Source: Plasticicumulans acidivorans (GTDB lineage: Bacteria > Pseudomonadota > Gammaproteobacteria > Competibacterales > Competibacteraceae). Taken from it: a stretch of DNA of 64,000 nucleotides. Both the position numbers and the translations under genes were made by a program. Shown piece by piece: positions 49,043 through 56,452 of this stretch. Numbering within the stretch: position 1 is the first letter of the stretch; the number at the start of each line of letters is the position of its first letter. The stretch lies in the NCBI RefSeq assembly GCF_003182095.1, contig NZ_QGTJ01000002.1:154435-218434 (forward strand). The letters run 5' to 3'. The notes below the pieces were generated by a model. That model ran no database searches and was not told the origin of the DNA. It worked only from the letters and a program-made list of their open reading frames with translations.

Positions 49043-50656
49043 ATGACGCCCGCTCCCGCCACCTGGATCATCCGCTTCTGCTACCGGCTCGACGCCAGCC
49101 CGGGTTACCACCGCGCCAAGCGCCGGGCCTACGACCTGCTCGAAAACCCGGACTCACGGCTGCGACCGTATTTCGACGTGGCGATGTGCGCACTGATCCT
49201 CGCCACCGTGGCGCTGATCATCCACGAGGTGCGCAATCCGCCGACGCGCTTCACGCTGGCCTTCGAAGACACGGTGATGCACATCTTCATCGCCGAGTAC
49301 CTGGCGCGGATGTGGATCTGGAACGACTCGCACCGCATCATCCTCGATGCTTGGGAGCGCGCCGAATTCCTCGGCCTGCGCTTTCGCCTGCTGCCGGCAC
49401 TGCGCTCTGTACTGCTGCACAAATGGCAGTACGCCAGCAGCCCGCTGGCGATCATCGACCTGCTGGCGATCCTGCCCTCGTACCGCCCACTGCGCGTGCT
49501 GCGTTTCTTCCTGCTGTTCCGCGTCTTCAAGCTGTTCCGCTATACGCGCTCGATCAACGAATTCGCCCGCGTGCTCGCGGAAAAGCGCTTCGAGCTGTAC
49601 ACGCTGGCGATTTTCATCGGCTTCGTCGTCTTCGCCTCGGCCACCGCGATCTACATCTTCGAAGCCCACGTCGAGACCAGCCACATCAACACCATGTTCG
49701 ACGCGGTGTACTGGTCGGTGATCACCATCTTCACCGTCGGCTACGGCGACATCACGCCGAAGACGCCGGAGGGCAAAGCGGTGGCGATGGTGCTGGTGGT
49801 CGCCGGCGTGGCGATCATTTCCTTCTCGACCTCGATCGTCGTCAACGCCTTCGGCGAGAAGATGCAGCTGATGCGCGACCGGCGCCTGTTCGCCGAGACC
49901 GAAAAACTGCACGACTGCCTGATCGTCTGCGGTTACGGCCGGGTCGGTGAAGTCGTCGTCGACCGCCTGATCGCGCAGGAGCGCGCCTTCGTCATCATCG
50001 ACCGCCACCCGAAGAACGTCGCCCGCGCCCGCGGCCTCGGCCTGCTGGCGATCTGCGACGACGCCGTGCGCGCCGAGCTGCTGGAGCGCGTCGGCATCAA
50101 CCGCAACGCCAGCGTCGTGCTGTGCATCACCGGCGACGACGTCACCAACCTCTACATCACGCTGACGGCGCGGCAGATGAACCCGCACATCCGCATCGTC
50201 GCCCGTGCCAACCGCTCGGAAACCGCCAAGAAACTGCGCCTCGCCGGCGCCGATCAGGTGGTCATGCCCTATGAGGTAGTCGGCCTGATGGCCGCCGAGT
50301 ACATCCACCAGCCGGTGGCGACCAACGCGCTGAGCGGCATCCTCTCCGGCGAGCGCGGCATGGCGATGGATGTCATCAACGCCGTACCGCGCTCGCTGCT
50401 CGACGGCGCGCGGCTGACCGAGCTTGGCCTCAGCAGCCGCCGCCTGACCCTGTTCGGCGTGCTCGAAGCCGCCGGCAGCGAACTGCGCCCGGCGCTGACG
50501 GTGTTCGACGTCGGCGGCCGGCGTTTCTACTTCAACCCGCCGGGCAGCTTCACGCTGCACGCCGGCGACCGTCTGGTCGTGCTCGGCAGGGAGATGGCCA
50601 TCGCACACTTCCGTGAGCAGGTGCAGGCCAGCGCACTGCACGGGAGGGCGGCATGA
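49043..50656 (+). CDS. Voltage-gated-type potassium channel fused to RCK/TrkA-N domain
   Basis: This protein of 537 residues has about six membrane spans, an arginine-rich segment (YRPLRVLRFFLLFRVFKLFRYTR) resembling an S4 sensor, and the pore filter TVGYGD near residue 232. The cytoplasmic part begins with a Rossmann RCK domain (IVCGYGRVGEVVVDRL near 293), followed by a TrkA-C-like domain. It should be a ligand-gated K+ channel. The start at ATG 49043 is tentative because no strong ribosome site is seen. It overlaps the next TrkA gene by four bases. Confidence 0.87.
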   Translation: MTPAPATWIIRFCYRLDASPGYHRAKRRAYDLLENPDSRLRPYFDVAMCALILATVALIIHEVRNPPTRFTLAFEDTVMHIFIAEYLARMWIWNDSHRIILDAWERAEFLGLRFRLLPALRSVLLHKWQYASSPLAIIDLLAILPSYRPLRVLRFFLLFRVFKLFRYTRSINEFARVLAEKRFELYTLAIFIGFVVFASATAIYIFEAHVETSHINTMFDAVYWSVITIFTVGYGDITPKTPEGKAVAMVLVVAGVAIISFSTSIVVNAFGEKMQLMRDRRLFAETEKLHDCLIVCGYGRVGEVVVDRLIAQERAFVIIDRHPKNVARARGLGLLAICDDAVRAELLERVGINRNASVVLCITGDDVTNLYITLTARQMNPHIRIVARANRSETAKKLRLAGADQVVMPYEVVGLMAAEYIHQPVATNALSGILSGERGMAMDVINAVPRSLLDGARLTELGLSSRRLTLFGVLEAAGSELRPALTVFDVGGRRFYFNPPGSFTLHAGDRLVVLGREMAIAHFREQVQASALHGRAA

Positions 50657-51369
50657 AGCCGCGCCGCATCGCCATCTTCGGCTACAACAAGCTCGGCCAG
50701 GAAGTCGCCCGCCACCTCTGCCGCACGCCCTGCGAGCTGCTCATCGTCGACAACGATGCCGAGGCCCTCGCCCGCGCCGGCGAGCGCGGCTTCGACACGG
50801 TGCGCTGCGATTACACCGACGACAGCGAGCTGGCCCGCGTCGGCATCGGCCGCGACATCGACCTGATCTTCTGCCTGCTCGGTGACGAGGCGCAGAACGT
50901 GTTCCTGGTGATTTCGGTGCGCGCGCTGGCGCCGGACATGGTCATCGTCGCCGCCACCGACTCGATCGGCTCCGAACAGAAGCTGCGCGCCGCCGGCGCC
51001 GACAAAGTCATCGACCCGTTTGCGATCGCCGGCGCGCGCATCTCCGACCTGCTGGAGCGGCCGATGGTGATGGACATCCTCGAACAGACCGTCTTCGGCC
51101 AGGCCGATCTGGAGATGGCCGAGGTGCCGGTGGTGCGCGAAGGCGGCCTGGTCGGGCAGCGCCTGAGCGAAGTCAGCGTGCGCGGCGCCTGCAACCTGGT
51201 GGTGGTCGGCCTGGTGCGCAGCGGCGCCGACCGCGAGGTGCGCTTCGCCACCGAGGACTGGCATTACCGGCTGAGCGCCGGCGACATGCTGCTGCTGGTC
51301 GGCCCGGCTGCGGACCTCGAACGCTTTCGCGCCGAGGCCGCAGCGCTGGACGCCAGCCGCGGGCGCTGA
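50653..51369 (+). CDS. Stand-alone TrkA-N/TrkA-C protein paired with the K+ channel
   Basis: This 238-residue soluble protein has a Rossmann NAD-binding domain beginning IAIFGYNKLGQEVARHL and a TrkA-C domain near residues 150-235. It resembles the RCK domain of the upstream channel, with which its ATG overlaps (ATGA). It is likely to assemble with the channel as an additional regulatory ring, or with a Trk transporter elsewhere. Function is inferred from domain and coupling. Confidence 0.85.
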   Translation: MKPRRIAIFGYNKLGQEVARHLCRTPCELLIVDNDAEALARAGERGFDTVRCDYTDDSELARVGIGRDIDLIFCLLGDEAQNVFLVISVRALAPDMVIVAATDSIGSEQKLRAAGADKVIDPFAIAGARISDLLERPMVMDILEQTVFGQADLEMAEVPVVREGGLVGQRLSEVSVRGACNLVVVGLVRSGADREVRFATEDWHYRLSAGDMLLLVGPAADLERFRAEAAALDASRGR

Positions 51370-51375
51370 CGGCGG

Positions 51376-51957
51376 CTACTTCACCGCCGTCTCGACGCCG
51401 GCGAAATTCACGCCCTTGAGGAAGGTCTTCAGCGTCGCCTCGTCGACACCGTGCTCGCCCGACACCTCGACCAGCGCCTGATTACCGACCAGCACGCGGT
51501 AGGCGTTGTCGGACTTGTTGTAGATCGCCTTGCGCCCGTCGACGATCACCAGCTTGTTGTCGGCACCCATCGCCATCGGGTTGTTGAACACCATCGCCAT
51601 CATCTGCAGCAGCGGCGAATTGCCGGTGATCGCCACCTTCACGCTCTGCTCGCCCTTGTGGTAGTTGCACTCGGCGTGGATGCCACCGACGATCGGTCCG
51701 ACGCCACCCGCGGTCTGCGCCTCCTCGGCCTCCCAGCCGGCCGGCGGCGCCGGCAGCAGGCTGCCGAGCGACTCGGCCTTCATCTGCCGGATCAGGCTGG
51801 ACGCGGCATCGAGCGCCGCGGCGGCGGTGCCGAGATCCTTGTTCTCGTACGCCTTCAGCGCCTCCTGGATCTGATCGGTGACATCGTCGGCGTGCGCCGC
51901 CGCGCTGCCGAGCAAAGCGAGCAGCGGGGCCGCGGTCAGTGCCTGGCGAAGGTTCAT
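51376..51957 (-). CDS. Secreted protein of unknown function
   Basis: This 193-residue precursor has a signal peptide ending GSAAAHA-DDV. A helical segment QIQEALKAYENKDLGTAAAALD follows, then a folded beta-rich part (AECNYHKGEQSVKVAITGNSPLL, KAIYNKSDNAYRVLVGNQALVEVSG) and a terminal helix. I do not recognise a named domain. AAGGAG precedes ATG 51957. It ends six bases from the convergent TrkA gene. Periplasmic location is inferred. Confidence 0.75.
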   Translation of the reverse strand: MNLRQALTAAPLLALLGSAAAHADDVTDQIQEALKAYENKDLGTAAAALDAASSLIRQMKAESLGSLLPAPPAGWEAEEAQTAGGVGPIVGGIHAECNYHKGEQSVKVAITGNSPLLQMMAMVFNNPMAMGADNKLVIVDGRKAIYNKSDNAYRVLVGNQALVEVSGEHGVDEATLKTFLKGVNFAGVETAVK

Positions 51958-52015
51958 GCGTAGCTCCTTGGTCATTGGTCCATCCGGTGATCGCAACACT
52001 CGTGCGGCCCCGAGT

Positions 52016-53332
52016 CTAGTCGGCTGCGGCGGCGGGGAGCGTCTGCGACTCGGCGGGCACGGCCTGCGCCGGTGGCGCCAGCGGCACGGTCATCTCGCGC
52101 AGGCGGGCGAGATCGTCGGCGGTCGGATAACCATCGGCGACCCGGCCGACACTGGCCTGCCAGTTGCGCAGGGCGGTGCGCGTCTTCGCCCCGACTTTGC
52201 CGTCGGCCTCGCCGGCATCGAAACCGAGGCCGGTGAGGCGCTCCTGCATCTCGCGCAGCTCGGTGGCCGAGAGCATGCGCAGATCGGTCGGCCACGGCGT
52301 ATGGATCGGCGTACGCCCGGCCATGCGCTCGGCCAGCGTCAGCACGGCGAGCGCGTAGTTGGTCGACTGGTTGTACTTGAGGATGGCGCGGAAGCTGTCA
52401 CTGAGCAGCAGCACCGGCCCGGTGTGTCCGGCCGGCGCGAACAGCGTGGCGCGTGCGCCGCCGGTCAGCGGCTGGCCGTCCAGTCGCTCGAAGCCGAGCG
52501 CCGACCACTGGCCGAGCGTCATGCCCTTGTCCTCGCCGGCCAGCCGCCAGTCGAAGCCGCCCGGCACGCGCGCCTCGCAGCCCCAGGCCAGATCGCCGCT
52601 CCAGCCGCTGGCGGCGAGGAAGGCAGCGGTCGAGGCAAAGGCATCGGCGAGGCTGTCCTGCAGATCAATGCGGCCGTCACCATCGCCGTCGACCGCGTAC
52701 TTCAGCCAGGTCGAGGGCATGAACTGCGTCTGCCCCATCGCCCCGGCCCAGGAACCCTCGACGCCACCGGCCGGCAGGTCGCCGCGGTCGACCAGCTTGA
52801 GCGCGGCGATCAGCTCCTTGTGATAGAACTCGGCCCGCCGCCCCTCGAAGGCGAGCGTCGCCAGCGCGTCGTAGACCGAGGTCTTGCCGGTGAAATCGCC
52901 GAAGTTGGTCTCCATGCCCCAGATCGCCACGATCAGCTCGGCCGGCACGCCGGTATGCCCCGCGATCGGGTTGAGGATGTTCGCGTACTGCTTGCGCAGC
53001 TCGCGGCCGCGGTCGATGCGCGCCTTGTTGACGGTATCGGCGAGGTAGCTCCACACCGGCTTGGTGAATTCCGGCTGGCGCTGATCGAGCTTGATGATCG
53101 CGGGCAGCAGCTCCAGATCCGGCACCACGCGATCGACGGTGCGCTGGGAGACGCCCGCCGCCCGCGCTTCGGCGGCGAAATCGCGCTTGAAGGTATCGAA
53201 ATCCTTGGCGGGTATGCGCTTGCCGCCGCGCACCACGCTGCCGCCTTCGGGCACGGACGGGTTCGAGGCGCACGCGGAAAACAGCGCGGCAAGGACGAGG
53301 GGAAGCACGACGGCAGAGCGGCGGGCGGTCAT
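52016..53332 (-). CDS. MltB-family lytic murein transglycosylase
   Basis: This 438-residue protein starts with a lipoprotein-like signal (LFSACASN). The catalytic domain has AIWGMETNFGDFTG with the active glutamate, then SWAGAMGQTQFMPSTW and AAFLAASGWSG. The C-terminus is a peptidoglycan-binding domain 1 (LREMQERLTGLGFDAGEADG). The enzyme cleaves the glycan strand to 1,6-anhydro-muropeptides, which AmpG imports. ATG 53332 is the first start in front of the signal sequence. Confidence 0.92.
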   Translation of the reverse strand: MTARRSAVVLPLVLAALFSACASNPSVPEGGSVVRGGKRIPAKDFDTFKRDFAAEARAAGVSQRTVDRVVPDLELLPAIIKLDQRQPEFTKPVWSYLADTVNKARIDRGRELRKQYANILNPIAGHTGVPAELIVAIWGMETNFGDFTGKTSVYDALATLAFEGRRAEFYHKELIAALKLVDRGDLPAGGVEGSWAGAMGQTQFMPSTWLKYAVDGDGDGRIDLQDSLADAFASTAAFLAASGWSGDLAWGCEARVPGGFDWRLAGEDKGMTLGQWSALGFERLDGQPLTGGARATLFAPAGHTGPVLLLSDSFRAILKYNQSTNYALAVLTLAERMAGRTPIHTPWPTDLRMLSATELREMQERLTGLGFDAGEADGKVGAKTRTALRNWQASVGRVADGYPTADDLARLREMTVPLAPPAQAVPAESQTLPAAAAD

Positions 53333-53467
53333 CGGGTGTATTTCCTGCGGTGGCCGGGGTCGGTGACCCCGTACCTTAGCCGGGAGCCACCAGCGCTTGC
53401 ACGAATCCGTGATGCCGCCTAGCGTCAGCCGCACCGCGCAGACCGCGCGGCCACCCGAGGAGAGGAC

Positions 53468-53896
53468 ATGATGAGCGGCGTGAACCTGAGCACCGAACTC
53501 CCGGTATCGCCCGAGCAGATCTGGGAGCTGATCGGTGGCTTCCACGCACTGGGAGCCTGGCATCCGGCGATCGAGACCAGCGAGCTGGAAGGCGGTGGCC
53601 GCATCCGCCGGCTGAAGCTGGTCGGCGGCGGTGAGATCGTTGAAAAGCTCGAACGCTTCGACGATCAGGCGCACACCTACACCTACTCAATCGTCGAATC
53701 GCCGCTGCCGGTCGCCAACTACACCTCGACGCTGCGCGTCACGCCGTCCGCCGACGGCAAAGGGGCGAAACTCGAATGGAGCGGCGCCTTCGATCCGGCC
53801 GGCCTCAGTGAGAACGAAGCCGTCGCCGCCGTGCGCGGCGTCTATGAAGCCGGCTTTGAAAATCTGCGCAAACTGATCAGCCTGGCCAAGAGCTGA
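53468..53896 (+). CDS. SRPBCC (polyketide cyclase/MxaD-like) protein
   Basis: This 142-residue protein has the START-like helix-grip fold: NLSTELPVSPEQIWELIGGFHALGAWHPAI at the N-terminus, then antiparallel strands and a long C-terminal helix ending NLRKLISLAKS. These proteins bind hydrophobic ligands; the ligand here is unknown. GAGGAGAGGAC lies before two consecutive ATG codons (53468 and 53471). Confidence 0.85.
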   Translation: MMSGVNLSTELPVSPEQIWELIGGFHALGAWHPAIETSELEGGGRIRRLKLVGGGEIVEKLERFDDQAHTYTYSIVESPLPVANYTSTLRVTPSADGKGAKLEWSGAFDPAGLSENEAVAAVRGVYEAGFENLRKLISLAKS

Positions 53897-53901
53897 TGCA
53901 A

Positions 53902-53941
53902 AAACGCCGACGCCGGGCGCCCGCGGGCGTCCGGCGTCGGC
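53902..53941 (-). terminator. Terminator between the SRPBCC and YceI genes
   Basis: A very strong hairpin: GCCGACGCCGG (53906-53916) with CCGGCGTCGGC (53931-53941) and a further GCGCCC/GGGCGT inner helix. Only the minus strand has a T run after it (GTTTTTG), so it ends yceI; it may also stop plus-strand transcripts. Confidence 0.8.
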
Positions 53942-53969
53942 AGCTCAGCTGACGCGGTGAAGGCAGCGC

Positions 53970-54548
53970 TTACTGGCGCACGCCCTCGATGACGAACTTC
54001 AGCGCGACGCTGTCGGCCTGCGGGCCGAGGTTCTGCGTCATACCGAAATCGCTGCGCTTGATGGTGGCGGTGCCGACGTAGCCGCGGCGATAGCCGCCCC
54101 ACGGATCGTCGCCGGCACCGATGAACTGCAGCGCCACGCTGACCGGCTTGGTCACGCCGTGCAGCGTCAGTTCGCCATCCAGCGTGCCCTTGTCACCGTT
54201 TTCGGTGAACTTCGTGCTCTTGAAGCTCGCCTGCGGGTAGGCGCTGGTATCGAGGTACTTGTCGCGCAGGTGCTTGTCACGCTCGCCGTAATTGGTGTCG
54301 ACGCTGGCCACGTCGACCGTGACGGCGATCTTCGAATCAGCCGGCTTGGCCTGGTCGTAGCTGAAGTCACCCTCGACCTTGTTGAAGCGCCCCTGCAGCA
54401 CCGAGAAGCCCATGTGGGAAATCTCAAAGGTGACGAAGGAATGCGTCGGGTCGATCTTGAACTCGGCGGCCGAGGCACCGGCCGCGGCCGCGGCGAGCAC
54501 GGCGGCCAGGGCGGTGCGTTTGAACAGCGTGGTGGTGAAACGGGTCAT
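53970..54548 (-). CDS. YceI-family periplasmic isoprenoid-binding protein
   Basis: This 192-residue precursor has a signal peptide ending AGASA-AEFKIDPTHS. The lipocalin-like barrel has IDPTHSFVTFEISHMGFS, the KHLRDKYLDT segment, LTLHGVTKPV and KRSDFGM, all standard YceI positions. Relatives bind polyprenoids such as ubiquinone precursors. It follows a cytochrome b561 by 31 bp, as is typical of the yceI-yceJ pair. Confidence 0.94.
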   Translation of the reverse strand: MTRFTTTLFKRTALAAVLAAAAAGASAAEFKIDPTHSFVTFEISHMGFSVLQGRFNKVEGDFSYDQAKPADSKIAVTVDVASVDTNYGERDKHLRDKYLDTSAYPQASFKSTKFTENGDKGTLDGELTLHGVTKPVSVALQFIGAGDDPWGGYRRGYVGTATIKRSDFGMTQNLGPQADSVALKFVIEGVRQ

Positions 54549-54579
54549 GGCGTGATCTCCTGAAAGTCGATGGCGGGGG

Positions 54580-55134
54580 TCAATCGCGCGGCAGCCGGCC
54601 CGTCATGCGGGCGAGCGTGCCGTCGTGATCGAGAAACTGATGCTTGAGCGCCGCGGCGGCATGGACGATCACCAGCGCGAGCGTGCCCCAGGCAGCCAGT
54701 TCATGCAGCGCGGCGACGGTTTCCTGATAGAACTCACCGCCGCTGACGAGCGCCGGCAGCGAGAACCAGCCGAACAGATTGGCCGGGTTGCCCTTCGAGG
54801 TCGTCGTCAGATAGCCGGTCAGCGGAATCGCCAGCGTCGCCAGATAGAGCAGACGATGGCCGAGCAGTGCGCCGAGGCGTTCCCAGGGCTTGAGGCTCAC
54901 CGCCAGCGGCGGCGCACGGTTGGCGATCGCCCAGCCGATGCGCGTCACGGCCAGCAGCAGCACGAGGACGCCGAGGCCGCGGTGCAGATTCGGCAGCGTG
55001 CGGTAGGCCGGATCGTAGTAATCGAGCGTGGTGATGTACCAGCCGAGCGGGATCAGGCCGAGGATCAGCAGCGCGATCGTCCAGTGCAGCGCACGGGCGA
55101 GCAGGCCGTAAGCCGATGTTGAATTGCGCCACAT
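54580..55134 (-). CDS. Cytochrome b561 (YceJ-like)
   Basis: This 184-residue inner-membrane protein has four spans with histidines placed for two b haems: ARALHWTIALLI, LPNLHRGLGVLV, and VAALHELAAWGTLALVIVHAAAALKH. It passes electrons from quinol to periplasmic acceptors. It forms an operon with yceI. A LysR gene diverges from its start, with a palindrome in the 126-bp gap. Confidence 0.92.
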   Translation of the reverse strand: MWRNSTSAYGLLARALHWTIALLILGLIPLGWYITTLDYYDPAYRTLPNLHRGLGVLVLLLAVTRIGWAIANRAPPLAVSLKPWERLGALLGHRLLYLATLAIPLTGYLTTTSKGNPANLFGWFSLPALVSGGEFYQETVAALHELAAWGTLALVIVHAAAALKHQFLDHDGTLARMTGRLPRD

Positions 55135-55224
55135 GTGCGAAGTCCCTCAAGTCGATGAACGCTGAAAGCAGATCCAGCCTATCAAGCACTTGAGCCGCTA
55201 TCGACGTGGCACTCGTGACATCAT

Positions 55225-55243
55225 TGTTGAACCCAATTCAACA
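55225..55243. promoter_or_regulatory. Putative LysR operator
   Basis: TGTTGAA, five bases, TTCAACA is a perfect 7-bp inverted repeat containing the T-N11-A pattern of LysR sites. It lies 18 bp before the LysR start and about 90 bp from the divergent b561 start. Confidence 0.6.
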
Positions 55244-55260
55244 GTCTTCAGGGAACTCAC

Positions 55261-56223
55261 ATGCTCGGTTCGAGTGAGGACATGCTGCTGTTCGCCCGCA
55301 TCGTCGAGCTCGGCGGGCTGGCGGCGGCGGCGCGCGAGGCTGAGGTCTCCCGCGCGCTGGTCAGCAAGCGTTTGAATGCACTGGAGTTGCGCCTCGGCAC
55401 CCGGCTGCTGCACCGCACCACGCGACAGATCAGCCTGACCGAAAGCGGCGAGGTGTTCTACGGCTACTGCCAGCGCCTGCGCGCGACCCTGGAGGAAGCC
55501 AGCGAGCGCATCAGTGAGCTCGGCGGCCAGCCGCGCGGCCTGCTGCGCCTGAGCACGCCGGTCACCTTCGGCGAGCGCTACGTGGCACCGCTGCTCGCCG
55601 AATTCGCCGCCCAGTATCCGCAGGTGCAGTTCGAACTGACGCTCGACGATCACTACACCGATCTGGTGCAGGAAGGCATCGACGTGGCGATCCGCGTCGG
55701 CGCGCTCGACGACTCGACGCTGGTCGCCCGCCGCCTGGCCAGCATGCGCCTGCATACGCTGGTCGCCCCGACCTGTCTCGCCCGCCACGGCGAGCCGCGC
55801 CACCCCGGCGAGCTGGCCGGCCTGCCCTGCCTGACCTATCGCCATCCGCGCGGACGCTCATCGGAATGGGAATTCGCCAGCGCCGACGGCACGCCGCTGC
55901 GCGTGCATGTCAGCGGCCCGCTGCGCGCCAACGGCGGTCACGCGCTGCGCGCTGCCGCCTGTGCCGGCCTCGGCTTCGTACAGCTGCCGGATTTCATCGC
56001 CGTCGACGACGTGCGCGCCGGTCGCCTGCTGCCGGTGCTGGAAGACTGGAGCATCGGCGACATCGGCGTACATGCGGTGATGCCCTCGCCGCGACCGCCG
56101 GCGAAGACGCGCGCCTTCATCGACTTCCTGCGCGCGCGCTACGCCGACCGGCCGTGGACGCTGGCGCCGCTGACAGCGGCCGTCTCAGCGGCGCAGGCCG
56201 GCGACGATCAGCACGGCACCTAA
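55261..56223 (+). CDS. LysR-family transcriptional regulator
   Basis: This 320-residue protein has the N-terminal winged helix (ARIVELGGLAAAAREAEVSRALVSKRLNALE, read within residues 10-45, and LLHRTTRQISLTESG). The periplasmic-binding-like effector domain follows with LRLSTPVTFGERYVAPLL. It resembles the group annotated near redox and detoxification genes. The divergent cytochrome b561/yceI pair is the likely target. GGGAAC is a weak ribosome site. Its 3' end overlaps a small gene on the opposite strand by 39 bp. Confidence 0.93.
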   Translation: MLGSSEDMLLFARIVELGGLAAAAREAEVSRALVSKRLNALELRLGTRLLHRTTRQISLTESGEVFYGYCQRLRATLEEASERISELGGQPRGLLRLSTPVTFGERYVAPLLAEFAAQYPQVQFELTLDDHYTDLVQEGIDVAIRVGALDDSTLVARRLASMRLHTLVAPTCLARHGEPRHPGELAGLPCLTYRHPRGRSSEWEFASADGTPLRVHVSGPLRANGGHALRAAACAGLGFVQLPDFIAVDDVRAGRLLPVLEDWSIGDIGVHAVMPSPRPPAKTRAFIDFLRARYADRPWTLAPLTAAVSAAQAGDDQHGT

Positions 56224-56403
56224 TCCAATGCCGACATACGCCGCCCATTCCGGCACGAAAACGTGTTTTTCGGTGGCGGCGGTCGCCTTCATCGGCCCGA
56301 TCTGCAGGATCGTTTCTTCCTCGGTGTAACTGACACCCTTGTAGACCAGCGCCGCGACTCCCAGCGCCACCAGCAGTATCCCGGTGATGAGCGTGCCCTT
56401 CAT
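56185..56403 (-). CDS. Small two-span membrane protein
   Basis: This 72-residue protein has one N-terminal membrane helix (ITGILLVALGVAALVY), a short charged loop with EETILQIGPMKATA, and a second helix (WAAYVGIGLGAVLIVAGL) ending in RR. Small proteins of this pattern are common in proteobacteria and have no assigned function. AGGAGAGGG precedes ATG 56403. Its last 39 bases overlap the 3' end of lysR on the other strand. It lies 49 bp upstream (in transcription, downstream) of the TyrR-like gene end. Confidence 0.75.
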   Translation of the reverse strand: MKGTLITGILLVALGVAALVYKGVSYTEEETILQIGPMKATAATEKHVFVPEWAAYVGIGLGAVLIVAGLRR

Positions 56404-56452
56404 ACCGATTGCCCTCTCCTCTGCGCCGGCCGCGAGCACACCGGCGCGCATC

